From NCBI GenBank assembly GCA_933228895.1, contig OW121857.1:76751672-76815671 (forward strand): a stretch of 64,000 nt of DNA, read 5' to 3'. Below are positions 1-10,290 of the stretch, in pieces. Source of the DNA: Platycnemis pennipes (Eukaryota > Arthropoda > Insecta > Odonata > Platycnemididae). The first letter of the stretch is position 1; every line of letters begins with the position of its first letter. A program made the translations under genes and the position numbers. The notes under the pieces were generated by a model. The model did no database searches. It saw nothing but the letters and a program-made list of their open reading frames with translations, and was not told the DNA's origin.

Positions 1-1009
1 ATATAAGAGGAATGCATTGTTGTCCGAAAGTTTTAAATTATGAAAATTCCGTCTTATAATATGTTTCAATTTATAACCGTTTCCTGGTTAATGTTTAGAG
101 CTCTTTTTGGCATTTTTACTACCTCCCTTATCAATCTTGGGAAATAGCGAGCAACTTTTAAAAACCTCAGTGACAAGTACCCTCCACCATCGAACTCTTT
201 TGATCTCCGTGGCCGAAACATTCTTTTATGAAAGTATTTATCAAATCATGAAATTGTAAATAAATACGAAGGATCAGAAAAATGCTGCGGTCTAAGGTCA
301 TCAAATTACATCAGAACATAGTCAACGTCTTTATTGACTTAGGTCAAATAGGCGCAGAGCCCTGAAATGGGTTAACAAGGAAAGAGAATGTGCACTACGA
401 AAAGAGGCATAGAAAGAGGAAGGAGTGGAAGGAAACGGAACCAAGGAAGTAAAAACCCAGAATAATAACATTTTAAGTAACATTTTTAAAAAATTAAAAC
501 ATTCCGTTTCAGATGGTATTTTTTTCACTTCAGACTTAAGCATTACCAACCCCAGGAGTTAGGATGTTGTTAGAGGCCGAGTCAAGTCGAGTTCGTGGGT
601 CTATTTGGGTCAATGGAAAAGGTTCATTAAAATTACTTCCACAAAACACATGTAAAATTTTAGTGACACAAAGAAAGAATATTTAAAATATATATAGAAG
701 TCATAAGTTCGCTCAAAGAGAAAATGCATAGTACTACCTAGGAAACCGAAGTGGATTCTAAATATGTTGACACATTCCTGAAGGGGTTGACGGTCAAAAA
801 CGTTTGGGGACCCCTGAACCACACATAAGGGCTAAATACCTATATATCCAAAGAAACTTGGAATAAATGACACTAAAATGGTTGGGAGTACAATTCAGCC
901 TTATAGAACAGGCGAGGATGAAGTAAAACCCAAAGAGTTGTCGTTACAAGCTCGGGAACCCTCGAACAATATTTTCTGCTGCAAGATTCTCCTTTGACGC
1001 TGTTAACGG
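1..1009. other. unassigned sequence
   Basis: AT-rich sequence with no exon, repeat boundary or RNA gene that I can support. Short open frames on the minus strand at 331-549, 610-822 and 873-1106 have no recognisable motif or good splice context and are taken as chance frames. Confidence 0.5.
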
Positions 1010-1115
1010 CTAGCAAGTGTGTTGAAAATTTCCGAGGGACTAAAGATTTTCTGGAACGGAACTTGAACCACGAACTATTGACTTGCCGAGTCAGTGCGCA
1101 GACCACGTAACCAAG
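1010..1115 (-). mobile_element. tRNA-derived SINE fragment, family 2
   Basis: Read on the minus strand there is a pol III box-B-like stretch (GTGGTTCAAGTTCC) after a box-A-like stretch (TGGTCTGCGCACTGAC). Its far end shares the block GTGTGTTGAAAAT with copies at 1316-1400 and 27925-28025. Diverged and boundaries approximate. Confidence 0.5.
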
Positions 1116-1315
1116 AACTCGTGATCCTGAAAGTAATTTTTAGGAAAACCAATAGAAGAGGTCTTATTGACCATTACGGTTCATCAAGGATGATACTCGT
1201 GAGGCGGAATTGGGCTTGGAGGAAGCCATTGTCCAACAGAATAGACCATATAAGCTATCACAAAGGGCTATAAGCCACCAATAAAAGATTTAACTTGGCC
1301 GCTATGAATAACTAC

Positions 1316-1400
1316 CAAGTGTGTTGAAAACCACCAGATGCAAAAGGTTTTGTAGACTGGGTTCCGAACTGCAGACCTTCGGTCTGCTCAAGTCAAAGTC
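1316..1400 (-). mobile_element. tRNA-derived SINE fragment, family 2
   Basis: Shares GTGTGTTGAAAA, a CCAGA(T/G)G block, an AAAAGGTTTT block and a diverged box B with the copies at 1010-1115 and 27925-28025. The head is truncated. An old copy with no visible target duplication. Confidence 0.5.
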
Positions 1401-1639
1401 CATAGTTCTTATCCCGGTCCAGGAATTGTTTTCCCCCTTGCAATTTTCAGCACAATATTTTCCGCAGCCTTTCGCACGAATCGCATCACGTCTCACATTC
1501 ACGGCCTCCGAAAACGGGCCATAAAATATATTCCACTCGAAAATCGCCGTGAACTCCCCACGAAAAAAGTCATTCTCGCCAAAGAAATCACCCTCGGTCC
1601 CACTCCATCTCCTAAGGGACCAGATTCCTCTTTGTTTCG

Positions 1640-2060
1640 AGCGGAATTGCAAAAATCAAATCCACCCCGCCAGGAGATAACACAAGGAACACCACCATCT
1701 CGTCCACGTCTGCGGAGATTATTTCCTTTTTTTATTACGCCTTGTTACCTCGCCCATCGGCAGACGCTTCGCCTTCTGACTCAGCGTCTGAATACAAGCG
1801 GGACGGTGGGAGTCGGGGGCGCAAAGAAAGACGGAAGGAGAGGAGAGAGGGGAGCTTGTAAGAAATAGATTGACCCGTGCACCGCCCACACGCCCAATGG
1901 CGAAACGGCTGCCGTCTCTGTTTCCTCCTCCAAAAGACTCTTCTACCCCTCCCAACGACCTCTGACCCTTCCCCACCTATATCGCCTTTTGCCCCCCCCC
2001 CCCTCCCCGCCATAACTCCCGGTGAGATAAAAACCAAAATCCAGACGCTCTTTTCGCAAT
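1640..2060. other. GC-rich strand-skewed block with C12 run
   Basis: A purine-rich half (about 1800-1858 on +) is followed by a pyrimidine-rich half (about 1926-2015) with a C12 run at 1992-2003. Overlapping open frames exist in several registers on both strands, as expected from low stop-codon density, and none has protein-like character. Confidence 0.5.
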
Positions 2061-2270
2061 GGTTTACCTTTTCTCTCCGGCAGCCAATTAACTTATTCCT
2101 CTCCCATCACAAGATGGAAGACGTGGACCACGGAGATTACATATTATTATGTATTAAACAGCACGTTATTCAATTTTATTGATGTTTTTCTATCGGTCAT
2201 GGAAATTACAAATATTTTCTTCTACGAATTCAATCTTTTCAGGCGTTTAACATTGTGGAAGTCCATTACG

Positions 2271-2437
2271 AATGAGAATAAGAAACTGTTTTAATTCACT
2301 GAGTTTTTTACTGGTACAACTAGTTTTAACGGTACAACTAGTTTCAACGCTACAACTAGTTTCAACGTTTTTTACAGGTACAACTAGTTTCAACCAGTAA
2401 AAAACTGCGGATTAAAACATAGTTTGTTATTCTCATT
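2271..2437. mobile_element. foldback element with internal 18-bp tandem repeat
   Basis: Two 44-nt arms, 2271-2314 and 2394-2437, are near-perfect reverse complements (left arm ends GTTTTTTACTGG, right arm begins CCAGTAAAAAAC). Between them lie four 18-bp units of GGTACAACTAGTTTCAAC at 2313-2330, 2331-2348, 2349-2366 and 2377-2394, with a 10-bp spacer before the last. There is no coding capacity. It resembles a short foldback or MITE whose centre has been amplified. No target duplication was identified. Confidence 0.75.
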
Positions 2438-3093
2438 ACTCATTTTCTTCCTCATTTACATCAACTTAATATCTTTCAAGCCACAGCTAGGGTGTGTGGT
2501 TAGGCGGCGCTTATATTTAAAAAATGATCCGATTTAAGAACTCGTGGTCTCAAAATGTGCGAATCGGTGAGAAAAAAATGATAAAAAAAGCCCCAGTTTC
2601 GTGCGACAACGGATGGTCGTGCCTGAGGCGCCTAAAGGGTCTAAATGCAGTTATTTTGAATGTCGAGGTTTTCGACCCGGATTAAACATTTTCTAAGGTA
2701 AACAAGATACTTTAGAGTTCTTTGGGCAAAAATTTCAACCGTATTGTCGTATATCGACGATTTCATGCCGAAACGCTGCCTCAAAAGTGGCCGCCACACG
2801 CCCCCCGCCGCCCCTGCCGCACCCCGCGCATTGCTTGATACGCGCGACACTCCTCAGTTCCATGGCACTTCCCTCCTTCCCCTTACATGCTGGCAGAGTG
2901 GAGCTAAAGTGAGAAATAATGACAAGTCGGGAAAAATATGATTCATCTGTCAGTTCAATTTTTTAAAAAGTACACTACAAGCGAAAAGGGGGAGGAAATC
3001 TAGGATTTTCAGGGGGTCTATGTAAATAAGTTGAAACAACAGTATGTAATTTCGTAAATTTTAACGAGCCTAACAATCTAAGTTGACTTTTTG
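2438..3093. other. unassigned, with a short GC-rich island
   Basis: AT-rich apart from a C-rich island at about 2770-2900. No feature is supported. If the minus-strand frame at 3094-3312 is a last exon, this stretch would hold its 3' untranslated region. The first minus-strand AATAAA-type signal I see is distant (near 2172). Confidence 0.35.
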
Positions 3094-3312
3094 TCATCGG
3101 GAAAGCTTTTGCCGTGGTTCTGTACCTACTGTCAATAATAATTGTTGGTAGGACTCTTCATTCTTGGTCACACTTTTGTTATAATCAGTCATAAGTTTCA
3201 CTGCCCGCTCGGCATGACCACCGTCAAATGCTGCACTTTCTCTTCGCCTCAGATTTTTCACCCTTCTGTTAATGCTGTTCATTGCACTGATGCCCAAGTG
3301 ACCTGCTATGTC
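3094..3312 (-). CDS. candidate 3'-terminal exon or gene remnant, unknown protein
   Basis: On the minus strand a 73-codon frame runs from 3312 to a TGA at 3094. It contains the protein-like stretch ESAAFDGGHAERAVKLM followed by TDYNKSVTKNEESYQQLLL, is polar and helix-prone, and ends TEPRQKLSR. An in-frame TAG lies immediately before GAC at 3312, which fits an AG acceptor with phase 0, the phase left by the candidate exon at 7674-7756. The acceptor has a poor pyrimidine tract. An alternative ending is a GTAGGTAC donor just below 3130. I do not recognise the family, and a transposon-encoded fragment is an equal alternative. Its first 54 bp are duplicated in inverted orientation at 3328-3381. Confidence 0.4.
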   Translation of the reverse strand, partial: DIAGHLGISAMNSINRRVKNLRRRESAAFDGGHAERAVKLMTDYNKSVTKNEESYQQLLLTVGTEPRQKLSR

Positions 3313-3381
3313 CTATGATTATGACCTGACATAGCAGGTCACTTGGACATACGTGCAATGAACAGAATTAACATAAGGGTG
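3259..3381. repeat. inverted duplication, 54-nt arms, 15-nt loop
   Basis: Arms 3259-3312 and 3328-3381 are reverse complements with only a few mismatches; both contain GACATAGCAGGTCACTTGG. The left arm is the 5' part of the candidate coding segment 3094-3312, so a coding piece has been copied in reverse next to itself. No tandem repeats or target duplications are seen. Confidence 0.85.
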
Positions 3382-3485
3382 CTTGATGGTGTTTATCGTG
3401 CCAAATAACCATGGGTAATCAGGAACATTATACCAGAATTGGGCTGTGATGTGTATTTTATGATTTTAATGTGATTCCAAACCTT

Positions 3486-3849
3486 GAATATGGAATTAGT
3501 GGGGATCGGGTTGGTGTGGTGGCTAGAGTACTGTCCTCCCATCCCGAGGGCCCGCGTTCGATTCCCGGCAGTGGCGGATTTTTCAGTGGAAAACCGGTCC
3601 CCACTTGAGTGCCTAGTGGAGGGCATTTCAAGTACAGTACTCCGTCCGTCGGATGGGACGTTAAGCCGTGGTCCCCTTGGCGCCTTTCGTTAAGAGTAGG
3701 CTAATGCCGACGCCGGGTTTCTCTCCACCCTTCCTCCGTTCCCTGAAAAAACTCATACCATTACCCAATTACCCACCTATCCTCTATGGCGCAAATGTTC
3801 TCAGCTGTCGGTCGCCTCCCCCTAAATAACGAACGAATATGGAATTAGT
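3486..3849 (+). mobile_element. full-length tRNA-derived SINE, family 1, with 15-bp TSD
   Basis: The body at 3501-3834 is bounded by a perfect 15-bp target duplication GAATATGGAATTAGT (3486-3500 and 3835-3849). The head carries a box-A-like TGGCTAGAGTACTG and a perfect box B, GTTCGATTCC. A non-tRNA body follows (GGATGGGACGTTAAGCCGTG, GACGCCGGGTTTCTCTCC), and the copy ends AAATAACGAACGA. It is closely similar to the copy at 49680-50009, so it is young. It has no coding capacity and must be mobilised by a LINE. Confidence 0.92.
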
Positions 3850-5062
3850 AAAATTCCGAAACGTTGGTGAAGATCTGTTGTTTTTATTATATTTACGACC
3901 TTACCTCGAGGGAAACCATCCCAAAATAAATTAGCAAACATAGAAATATTTTGATATTACTATCACGGTAACTATCAAGGAATATGAATAAAACATGCGA
4001 GGGAATCGGATGAAAAAACAAATATTACAATAAACGACGGAAGTTATGGTTAAAAGTGTTGGTTCACTTAGAGAGAACGATGTTGTATCTCTACGAAGTT
4101 GGGGTGTGGCAAGGGGTTGAACCATTATCCGGCTAGCATTCTGAATTGGAAAGAACGCATACTTCCATGCAGGAATGATAAAAATACTACTCCGTTAACT
4201 GCTTAAATGAAACCAGGAGGCATAATTGTACCACCCCTAGGAAAATAGTGGAGATATTGATAAGAGATACGTGAAATTTTGGCGATGAATGACACCGAAT
4301 TGTTAGTTTGTAAAAAGCAATGTAAACTTATATTTAAACTTTATTTATATGATATACTCTTATATTTCCTACCATTTGCATGCAAGAATTAGTAGTTTTT
4401 AAAAATTTACACTAAAAAAAACCCTTCATCCTAATTTCCGCATCAAAATCTACAATACCTATTATGATTTCTCCATTCTATTACACTCCCAAATTGTGCG
4501 GGGAAAAAAGATTTCTCTGAATTTTACCTTCATATTTTAACCTGCTATAGTATGCTAGTGTTTTTGATACACTAATAACATCTTCCGAGAACTTTACCGT
4601 TTTAAATTCCGGCAGAAGTCTTTCGGAAATTAAAACAACCACCTGACAGTGATTTCCAACCTAAACATACTTAGGTAATTAACTATGGGGTTTGAACGTG
4701 GGCAGGGAAGATAAATAAAATTCATGACTAAAGATTTATAAATATTATGTCAACCATTACAAAGATAAAGTTAAGACCGGCGCAATGATAAATTAAATGT
4801 TTGGTAATGCCTTTCTACCCACAAAAAACAGTGGATCACATTATGAGTGGTGAAGATCGGATTATGAGATTTTTTAAATGCAGATATTTTGTGATAGATG
4901 TCCGAACTAGACGTTGATGGCTTGCACTCTAGAACTGAATGTGAGAATGTTCAGTTTCTTGCATGAATTTAATTTTCTATATTATTCGGGTCTAATAAAG
5001 AGACCCGTATTGTACAAGACTCGTAGAAACAAGGGATTTCTACTCTTGATTTAAATACATAC
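3850..5062. other. unassigned sequence
   Basis: AT-rich. No exon, repeat boundary or RNA gene is supported. The minus-strand frame at 3931-4125 has no motif. Confidence 0.5.
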
Positions 5063-5130
5063 CGGGTGATACTGCACCCCCTGTCAAACACCCTTGAGAA
5101 TATTTGCAGGGTACTATGAATAAGTAGATT
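5063..5130 (+). mobile_element. solo 3' tail of CR1/Jockey-type LINE
   Basis: Matches the repeated 3' signature of this LINE family: CACCCCCTGTCAAACACCC, then TGCAGGGTACTATG, then a GTAGAT-like end. Diverged, and no coding part remains. Confidence 0.55.
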
Positions 5131-5458
5131 TTGGTAAATAAGGTATACCATACTGTTTCGTAGAAAGCTCACAGGTAAGACCTATACACCACGGTGTTCA
5201 AACCACCCCACCATGGTGTTCACTGCGACAGGGGACAGAGGAGACAGTTCCACTCACTGTACTGTCCATGGTCACTCAGAATGGTCCAATTTGCACCAAG
5301 GAGGTTAGAATGTATGTGAGGAGGCATTGGCGTACTGGCATAAGGTGACAATGATGGCACGGGTACTATAGAAGGATTTCGCTCCACCTACTCCGTAATA
5401 AACATTGTATTTAATATATCCTCTTATGAAGACTGCATGTGTTTAAACATAAATAACA

Positions 5459-5729
5459 ATATATGGATTATTTTTCGGTAGTTTAGGTCCTTTTTTTTAA
5501 AATGAAAAATTTTTAACTTTCGGCCGACGTTTCATAAAATATTTTTTTTCTTCTTCAAGGCTTAAGTTCAAGGCTTAAGGCTCAATTTAAATTTTGTAAA
5601 GAAATTCACCTTATAGAACTTAAGCCCTGAAGAAGGAAAAAATATATTTTCCAAAACGTCGGCCATAAGTAAAAATATTTTTCATTTTCAAAAAAGGACA
5701 AACTCCCGAAAAATCATCCATATATATAT
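5459..5729. mobile_element. foldback MITE, about 110-nt arms
   Basis: The left arm runs about 5459-5572 and the right arm about 5619-5729. They are reverse complements with scattered mismatches; paired blocks include ATATGGATTATTTTTCGG, GTCCTTTTTT, CGGCCGACGTTT and CTTCTTCAAGGCTTAAG. A short AT-rich loop lies between them. There is no coding frame. The ends lie in TATATA, so a TA-type duplication is possible but cannot be resolved. Confidence 0.8.
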
Positions 5730-6065
5730 AAAAAAAGAGGTATGGAATTCAACTTACCAATAAATAACAATGAAATAGACAATGATAAACAAATAATAAA
5801 CAATGAAATCTTGCTGCGACTATTTAAGGGACGTATTAATGCACTTTCCGTTTGTATTACCAGGAATACATTAATGTATTCCCACCTAGCAGCACGTGAC
5901 TCTAACATATAACAAGTTTCCATGTGGTAGTAGCATTGTAGCCCTTAGTTAAATAAGAACGTAGGTTTTCCCGGCGAATTACTTGAAGAAAATCTTCTCG
6001 GGTTTTCCAACAAGACCCGGTGGAAAACCTGGGAAGATTATCTTAAGGCCTTAGTTGCAAGTCAA

Positions 6066-6143
6066 TAGTGCATGTTTGGTGATCTTTTCACCACCTGCCA
6101 CACACCCTCGTGGTGGCTCACAAGATATTGCGTAGATGTAGAT
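6066..6143 (+). mobile_element. solo 3' tail of CR1/Jockey-type LINE
   Basis: Shows the family signature TAGTGCATGTTTGGTGATC, CACCTGCCACACACCCTCG, TGGTGGCTCACAAGATATT and a GTAGATGTAGAT end. Only the 3' untranslated tip remains. The sequence between the preceding foldback and this tail shows nothing I can assign. Confidence 0.8.
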
Positions 6144-6304
6144 TTTATTCCCCTGGGAGTTAATTTTTGTACTAAAATTACTTCAACTTTTAACAATTTA
6201 AACTACATGTTTGGTAGAATTTACACGTTTATTTATGTTAGCTTAGCACTTAAAATCATTTGAAATGGTTACGGTAGACTAGAATATAGTTATTAATTCT
6301 TTTT

Positions 6305-6399
6305 AACCATGACAGTTTAAGCATGTCTGTGATAGATTCACCCTGCCACAAACCTTTACGGTGGCTAGTAAGGACAGTAAGGTATTATATGGATGTAAT
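6305..6399 (+). mobile_element. diverged solo 3' tail of CR1/Jockey-type LINE
   Basis: Carries TTCACCCTGCCACAAACC, CGGTGGCTAGTAAGG and GGTATTATATGGATGTAAT. The preceding GACTAGAATATAGT also precedes the tail at 37795-37893, confirming shared ancestry. Confidence 0.6.
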
Positions 6400-6549
6400 T
6401 GTGCATATGTGGCGCCTGTTAGCGAGTTAGAACACTTGATTGACACATTTGATGAATTTTAAAAATGCATTCTGTTACCTTACCAGTCTAGATTTTACTG
6501 CGAACAAATATAGCTTCATCCGTACGAGTAATGCAAGTAGCTAGTCAAA

Positions 6550-6770
6550 CTTTGTCGGCCCAGGTAGCGGCGAGGTAAAGTCCTCGCCTGGTAATCTTAG
6601 GGTCGCGGGTTCGAGTCCCGCGGGTTTTTCTCCATGGGGGGCACCAGCATGGGCATGGGTGTTTGCTAAGCTCTGTTGGTTTAGCTCCTGGGAAACCTGA
6701 TGACAGGCAAATGCCTACATGGACCGACAGATCAGTCAGGATACGCAAAAAAATAAAAATATGTCATATC
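6550..6770 (+). mobile_element. tRNA-derived SINE, family 3
   Basis: A tRNA-like head has a box-A-like GTAGCGGCGAGGTAAAG and a perfect box B, GGTTCGAGTCC (inside GCGGGTTCGAGTCCCGCG). A unique body follows (GGGGGGCACCAGCATGGG) and the 3' end is A-rich (GCAAAAAAATAAAAATATG). The body is unlike families 1 and 2. No clear target duplication. Confidence 0.6.
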
Positions 6771-7071
6771 CATCCATATGGCCTTGTCAAATCTGCTGCG
6801 AAACCTCTTCCAGTACACTCTACCATACTTGCTCGCATCACATGTTGGAGAAAAGTTCATCTATGTAATTTCCATTAGGAATTCCATTTGTCACGACTAT
6901 GGTTCCGTCGCATGGTAATATCTTCAGTTGGCATTAGCGGGAAAATTTTAATTCTTTTGCTGAACATTTCTTTGATTGTCATCTGAAGATGTTGCGCTGC
7001 AAGGAAACATGGTTGTGAAAATACAACTGTTAGTGGACATTATAACGATTTACGTTTTCTTCCCATATAGT
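6771..7071. other. unassigned sequence
   Basis: No feature is supported. It ends in a pyrimidine-rich tract that could act as a splice acceptor on the plus strand for 7072-7213. Confidence 0.4.
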
Positions 7072-7213
7072 TACTTCATGGGTTCTACTGAACGTTCAAG
7101 GGCCAACCCTGCATTTGAAAGTGGAATCTCCTGCCAGCAGGTCATCACTGCATCAGCGGTGTTTGATAATTGTCAGTATCACCTAATTGGAATTCACGTT
7201 CAGAGGATATAAA
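7072..7213 (+). CDS. possible terminal exon, plus strand (orientation uncertain)
   Basis: After a good acceptor (TTTTCTTCCCATATAG) a frame runs about 46 codons to a TAA at 7211-7213. It includes GSTERSRANPAFESG and ends YHLIGIHVQRI. An AATAAA lies downstream near 7498. The opposite strand of the same DNA also has an acceptor-like site and a frame reading FISSEREFQLGDTDN to a stop, so the orientation is unresolved and both may be chance. No family is recognised. Confidence 0.22.
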
Positions 7214-7673
7214 AACACCATCTATAGCAAAACTTTAGAGTAAATTTTTTAAGTTCCTACATATTTTCGAAAAGAATATGGTGAAGGGGCAAGGGAAAAA
7301 TGCTATATAATGAAATTCTATTGTTTTACATTGTTAATATATACGTTTTATATTAATCTTTTTATATGCCTTGTTAAAACATGTTTGATATGAATCCGTT
7401 GTTGTATATTGCTGAAACCTATGTGCACATTGTAACATGTATTTATTTTTTCTCTTGTTACACTTTATTTCAATTTTCGAAAACTAATACCTATCTCAAT
7501 AAATTTTGTACTCAAAAGTCTGTTAGGCCAATGTAAGTCTACTGCAATAAACGTAACCTATACCTTTTACTGTACTGAATGCATATTAGTGCAAAAAGTT
7601 GCAAAAATATTATTTCCCCATAATTTTCGAATAAAATAGCACCATGAACTATGTACCTACATATACAACATAC

Positions 7674-7756
7674 TAGTTTTTTTCTAGATAGCTCTCGCAT
7701 ACTCCTATTTGATTGTTTTGCTTGTTGATGATTCAACTCCTCCAAAAAATCCTCGC
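7674..7756 (-). CDS. candidate internal exon, unknown protein
   Basis: An 83-nt minus-strand segment between an AG acceptor (CTTGAAACCTAAG) and a GTATGTTG donor. It takes one nucleotide from the exon at 10639-10722 (C plus GC gives Arg) and then reads EDFLEELNHQQAKQSNRSM and RELSRKKL, ending in phase 0. The segment is charged, Gln-rich and helix-forming, suggesting a coiled-coil or linker region. Unspliced, the frame would continue in a hydrophobic AT-rich run to a stop near 7540, which is the alternative. The phase agreement with 10639-10722 is the main support. Confidence 0.4.
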
Positions 7757-8635
7757 CTTAGGTTTCAAGGAACTCAGAAGATCAAGAAGAAGTTCTCCTG
7801 AATGTGGTGATTCCTTGAGACATCCTTGGATTCAGGGGTATATCGTCACCCTATGCCTCGACATCGCCCCACCTCGGCATCTTAAAACGAGACGCAGTGA
7901 GGAGGAAGAGCAGCGTGAAGAAATACGAAGATGTACGGATCGCAAAGTGTTACCGCACGGAGAGGGCAGGATGGAGATGCTGGGGGAAGAAAGAAAAGAA
8001 GAGATAGAGAGACAAAAGAGGGAAGAACGCAAAAAAAAGAAGCAGAAGGCGCAAGTTTTTACGTATCGCAGCCGCTTTTTTTTTATACGACCGTCGTGAA
8101 AATTCGCCGTGGCTGAAAAAAAATGAAGGTGTGCCGGTCGGAACGAGAGAGAGAAGAGTGGGGAAAGAGCTACCTTTACCCCCGCGCTAGTAGTAAAAAA
8201 GGCGGACTTGCGAATTCCACGCGGCGCTAACTGCGAGACGCAATAAAATGAAATAATGATGTATTCCGAAAGGCTATGCGGCGAGGAGTTATGTTTCTTT
8301 TTTTATTTCCCTCCTTCCCCTTCAACTTTACTTTTTCATCTACCCTTAACCCCGCTCTCCCCACGCTCCTCACACCCAACACATCTTATTCGGTGCGGGG
8401 AAACGAGAGAGGGAGGGTGGCACAGGAGAGTGACTTCCTCGGAAGGTACACGGCAAGCGAGAGAGGTCAGGGCGACGCGTACGTGAGGTGGAGAGACCCA
8501 AGGGAGGATACCACGAAGAGCAAGTGAGGGACATTGTCAGGGGGAGGAATGGAGAGGAGACACCATGAAGGTGTTCCAAGGAAGAGGCGAAGGCAAAGGC
8601 CGATCCGAGGCATACATTATATGATACACTGAAGG
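7757..8635. other. purine/pyrimidine-skewed block
   Basis: A purine-rich plus strand (about 7870-8040 and 8400-8580) surrounds a pyrimidine-rich patch (about 8285-8380). Overlapping open frames on both strands are composed of repetitive Arg/Glu/Lys or Ser/Pro residues and are not taken as genes. Confidence 0.5.
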
Positions 8636-8636
8636 C

Positions 8637-8871
8637 ACCGTGAGGGAGTGAAGAGGAAATATGTTCCTAGAACAGGGCTCCCCAATATTATTTTTTTTTA
8701 TTTTGTTTGTCGTTACCACCGTGAGGGAGTGAAGAGGAAATATGTTCCTAGAACAGGGCTCCCCAATATTATTTTTTTTTATTTTGTTTGTCGTTATTTG
8801 TTATTATATCTTTATATAATGTTATATATTGGGGAAAATAAACTCTTTTTGAATTGGATTGACCGTGAGGG
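8637..8871 (+). repeat. 81-bp tandem duplication within an insertion bounded by ACCGTGAGGG
   Basis: 8637-8717 and 8718-8798 are essentially identical copies (81-bp period, through CGTTA). The 10-mer ACCGTGAGGG occurs at 8637-8646, 8718-8727 and again at 8862-8871, directly after the A-rich end (AAAATAAACTCTTTTTGAAT). This is what two successive retrotransposed copies at one target site would leave: one 3'-shortened, one reaching the usual end. The 3' end looks like a non-LTR element end, but no coding part is present. Confidence 0.75.
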
Positions 8872-8989
8872 CGTGTGGCAAGGGGTGGAGATCACCAAGC
8901 AATGTTATATAGCATAGTTCGAAAGCGATTTAAGGACTGCTTTTACAGTGCTTATCTATTCCTCTCATCTTGTTTATCAGAAATCTTGC

Positions 8990-9441
8990 ATTGTGGGAAG
9001 TAATTCTGGATTGATTCACAGATGTTTCGAGTATCACCATGTACCTACTATGGCAGACTGTATGACAGGCAGACGGGCTATGTATGGCAGACTGGACCAA
9101 AATCACAAAATTAGAGAAGTTGATTGCCGAACTGATAGATTCAAAATGTCCTTTTTCCCTCGTAAAATTAAAGATACGAATAACGGTAAATATGTCCTAT
9201 CGGAGAGTAGCAATGGATACCATGGGTATCTGCATGTTGGTATGAGTAATTAAAGCTAACCCTACTAACAGAATGTTTTTGCATGTTTGCTTTGCAATTT
9301 CTATCTTTTTTAAATAGTGAAGATCTGACTAGTATATTAATACTATTCCTTTTTTATGCATGATATGTAGTGCATGTTTGGTGAGAAATCACCCCCTTCC
9401 ACACACCTTTGTGGTGGGTTGCAGGGTATTATGTAGATGTA
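8990..9441 (+). mobile_element. CR1/Jockey-type LINE 3' fragment
   Basis: A decayed C-terminal reverse-transcriptase-ORF segment is legible at about 9080-9200 (DQNHKIREVDCRTDRFKMS, then FFPRKIKD), the usual C-terminal motif of Jockey/CR1-superfamily ORF2 where a conserved FFPR(T/N)I block sits. The 3' tip at 9361-9441 has the family signature CCACACACCTTTGTGGTGG and ends GCAGGGTATTATGTAGATGT. Non-functional. Confidence 0.75.
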
Positions 9442-9887
9442 CTACGGCAGGACATCACGAAGATAAAATTAAGGAGTTTGTGGGACGGAGAGACTCATGG
9501 ATTAATTTTTCTCTGCGCTAGAATAGTAATACCTATATTACAGCGAAGATACGTAGAGAAATCATGATAGAAGTAGATTTAGTATGTGTATAATTTTATT
9601 TTACTTTTAACTAAGATTTTAACTCTACAAGCTGATGCATACTCTAGGAAACAAGTTCATAATTTAATTCATTTACAGAAATGACTACCTAATTGGAAAC
9701 TATTATATTAATTTGTATTAACTAAAAAAATTGTGTCATTTGTGGCTACCTTTTAGTGTGTCATGGCTGCATGCTTCCTATTTTCTAACGGGTGGTAGCG
9801 CTATGACTCGTGGTTCCCTATAAGTAGTGCATAAACGGGGTAGTATTTTTTTGCATGCCTGCTTGGTACCTAGTAAGGGTTCTCCGT
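9442..9887. other. unassigned sequence
   Basis: AT-rich and nothing supported. It may include diverged LINE 3' sequence. Confidence 0.4.
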
Positions 9888-10290
9888 GATTGATAATTCA
9901 TCCCTGGTGATGGTTCACACTCTACGACATACCCTTAAGGTGTCATCCAGGATATTATATGGAAGTGGATTTGATCATACCAACAAGATTAGAGAGATAC
10001 GCTGTCGTACCAATAAATTTGAAATGCCATTTTTCCCGCACAACATAAGAGAACATAATAGCAGCAAAGTAAAGGGATAAAGGGTAACGGAAATTTTTAA
10101 GAGTAGTCAGTAGAGCATAAAACATGCCTTAGCACTATGAAATAGCACAAACATGCTAGGGAAATACAGATAAATATATTCTGAGGAATGCCTTTCTAAC
10201 CTGTAATCACTTCATTGCGATGAAGATACCAGCCATCTTGTTGCACGTTAATTACTTCATTTGTAAGCATTTATCCGGGGCACATGCGCA
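9888..10290 (+). mobile_element. two abutting CR1/Jockey-type LINE 3' fragments
   Basis: A diverged 3' tip (9888-9970: CCTGGTGATGGTTCACAC, AAGGTGTCATCCAGGATAT) is followed at once by a second copy starting inside the ORF (about 9975-10078: KIREIRCRTNKFEMPFFPH). The second copy has family 3' untranslated sequence to about 10290 but lacks the terminal signature. Confidence 0.65.

Noticed and set aside
2313..2394. short regularly spaced repeats as a CRISPR-like array
   Set aside because: Units are directly tandem without spacers and lie inside a foldback element in eukaryotic-looking sequence.
6550..6640. possible functional tRNA gene
   Set aside because: Good box A and B, but no paired acceptor stem, and a long SINE body with an A-rich tail follows.
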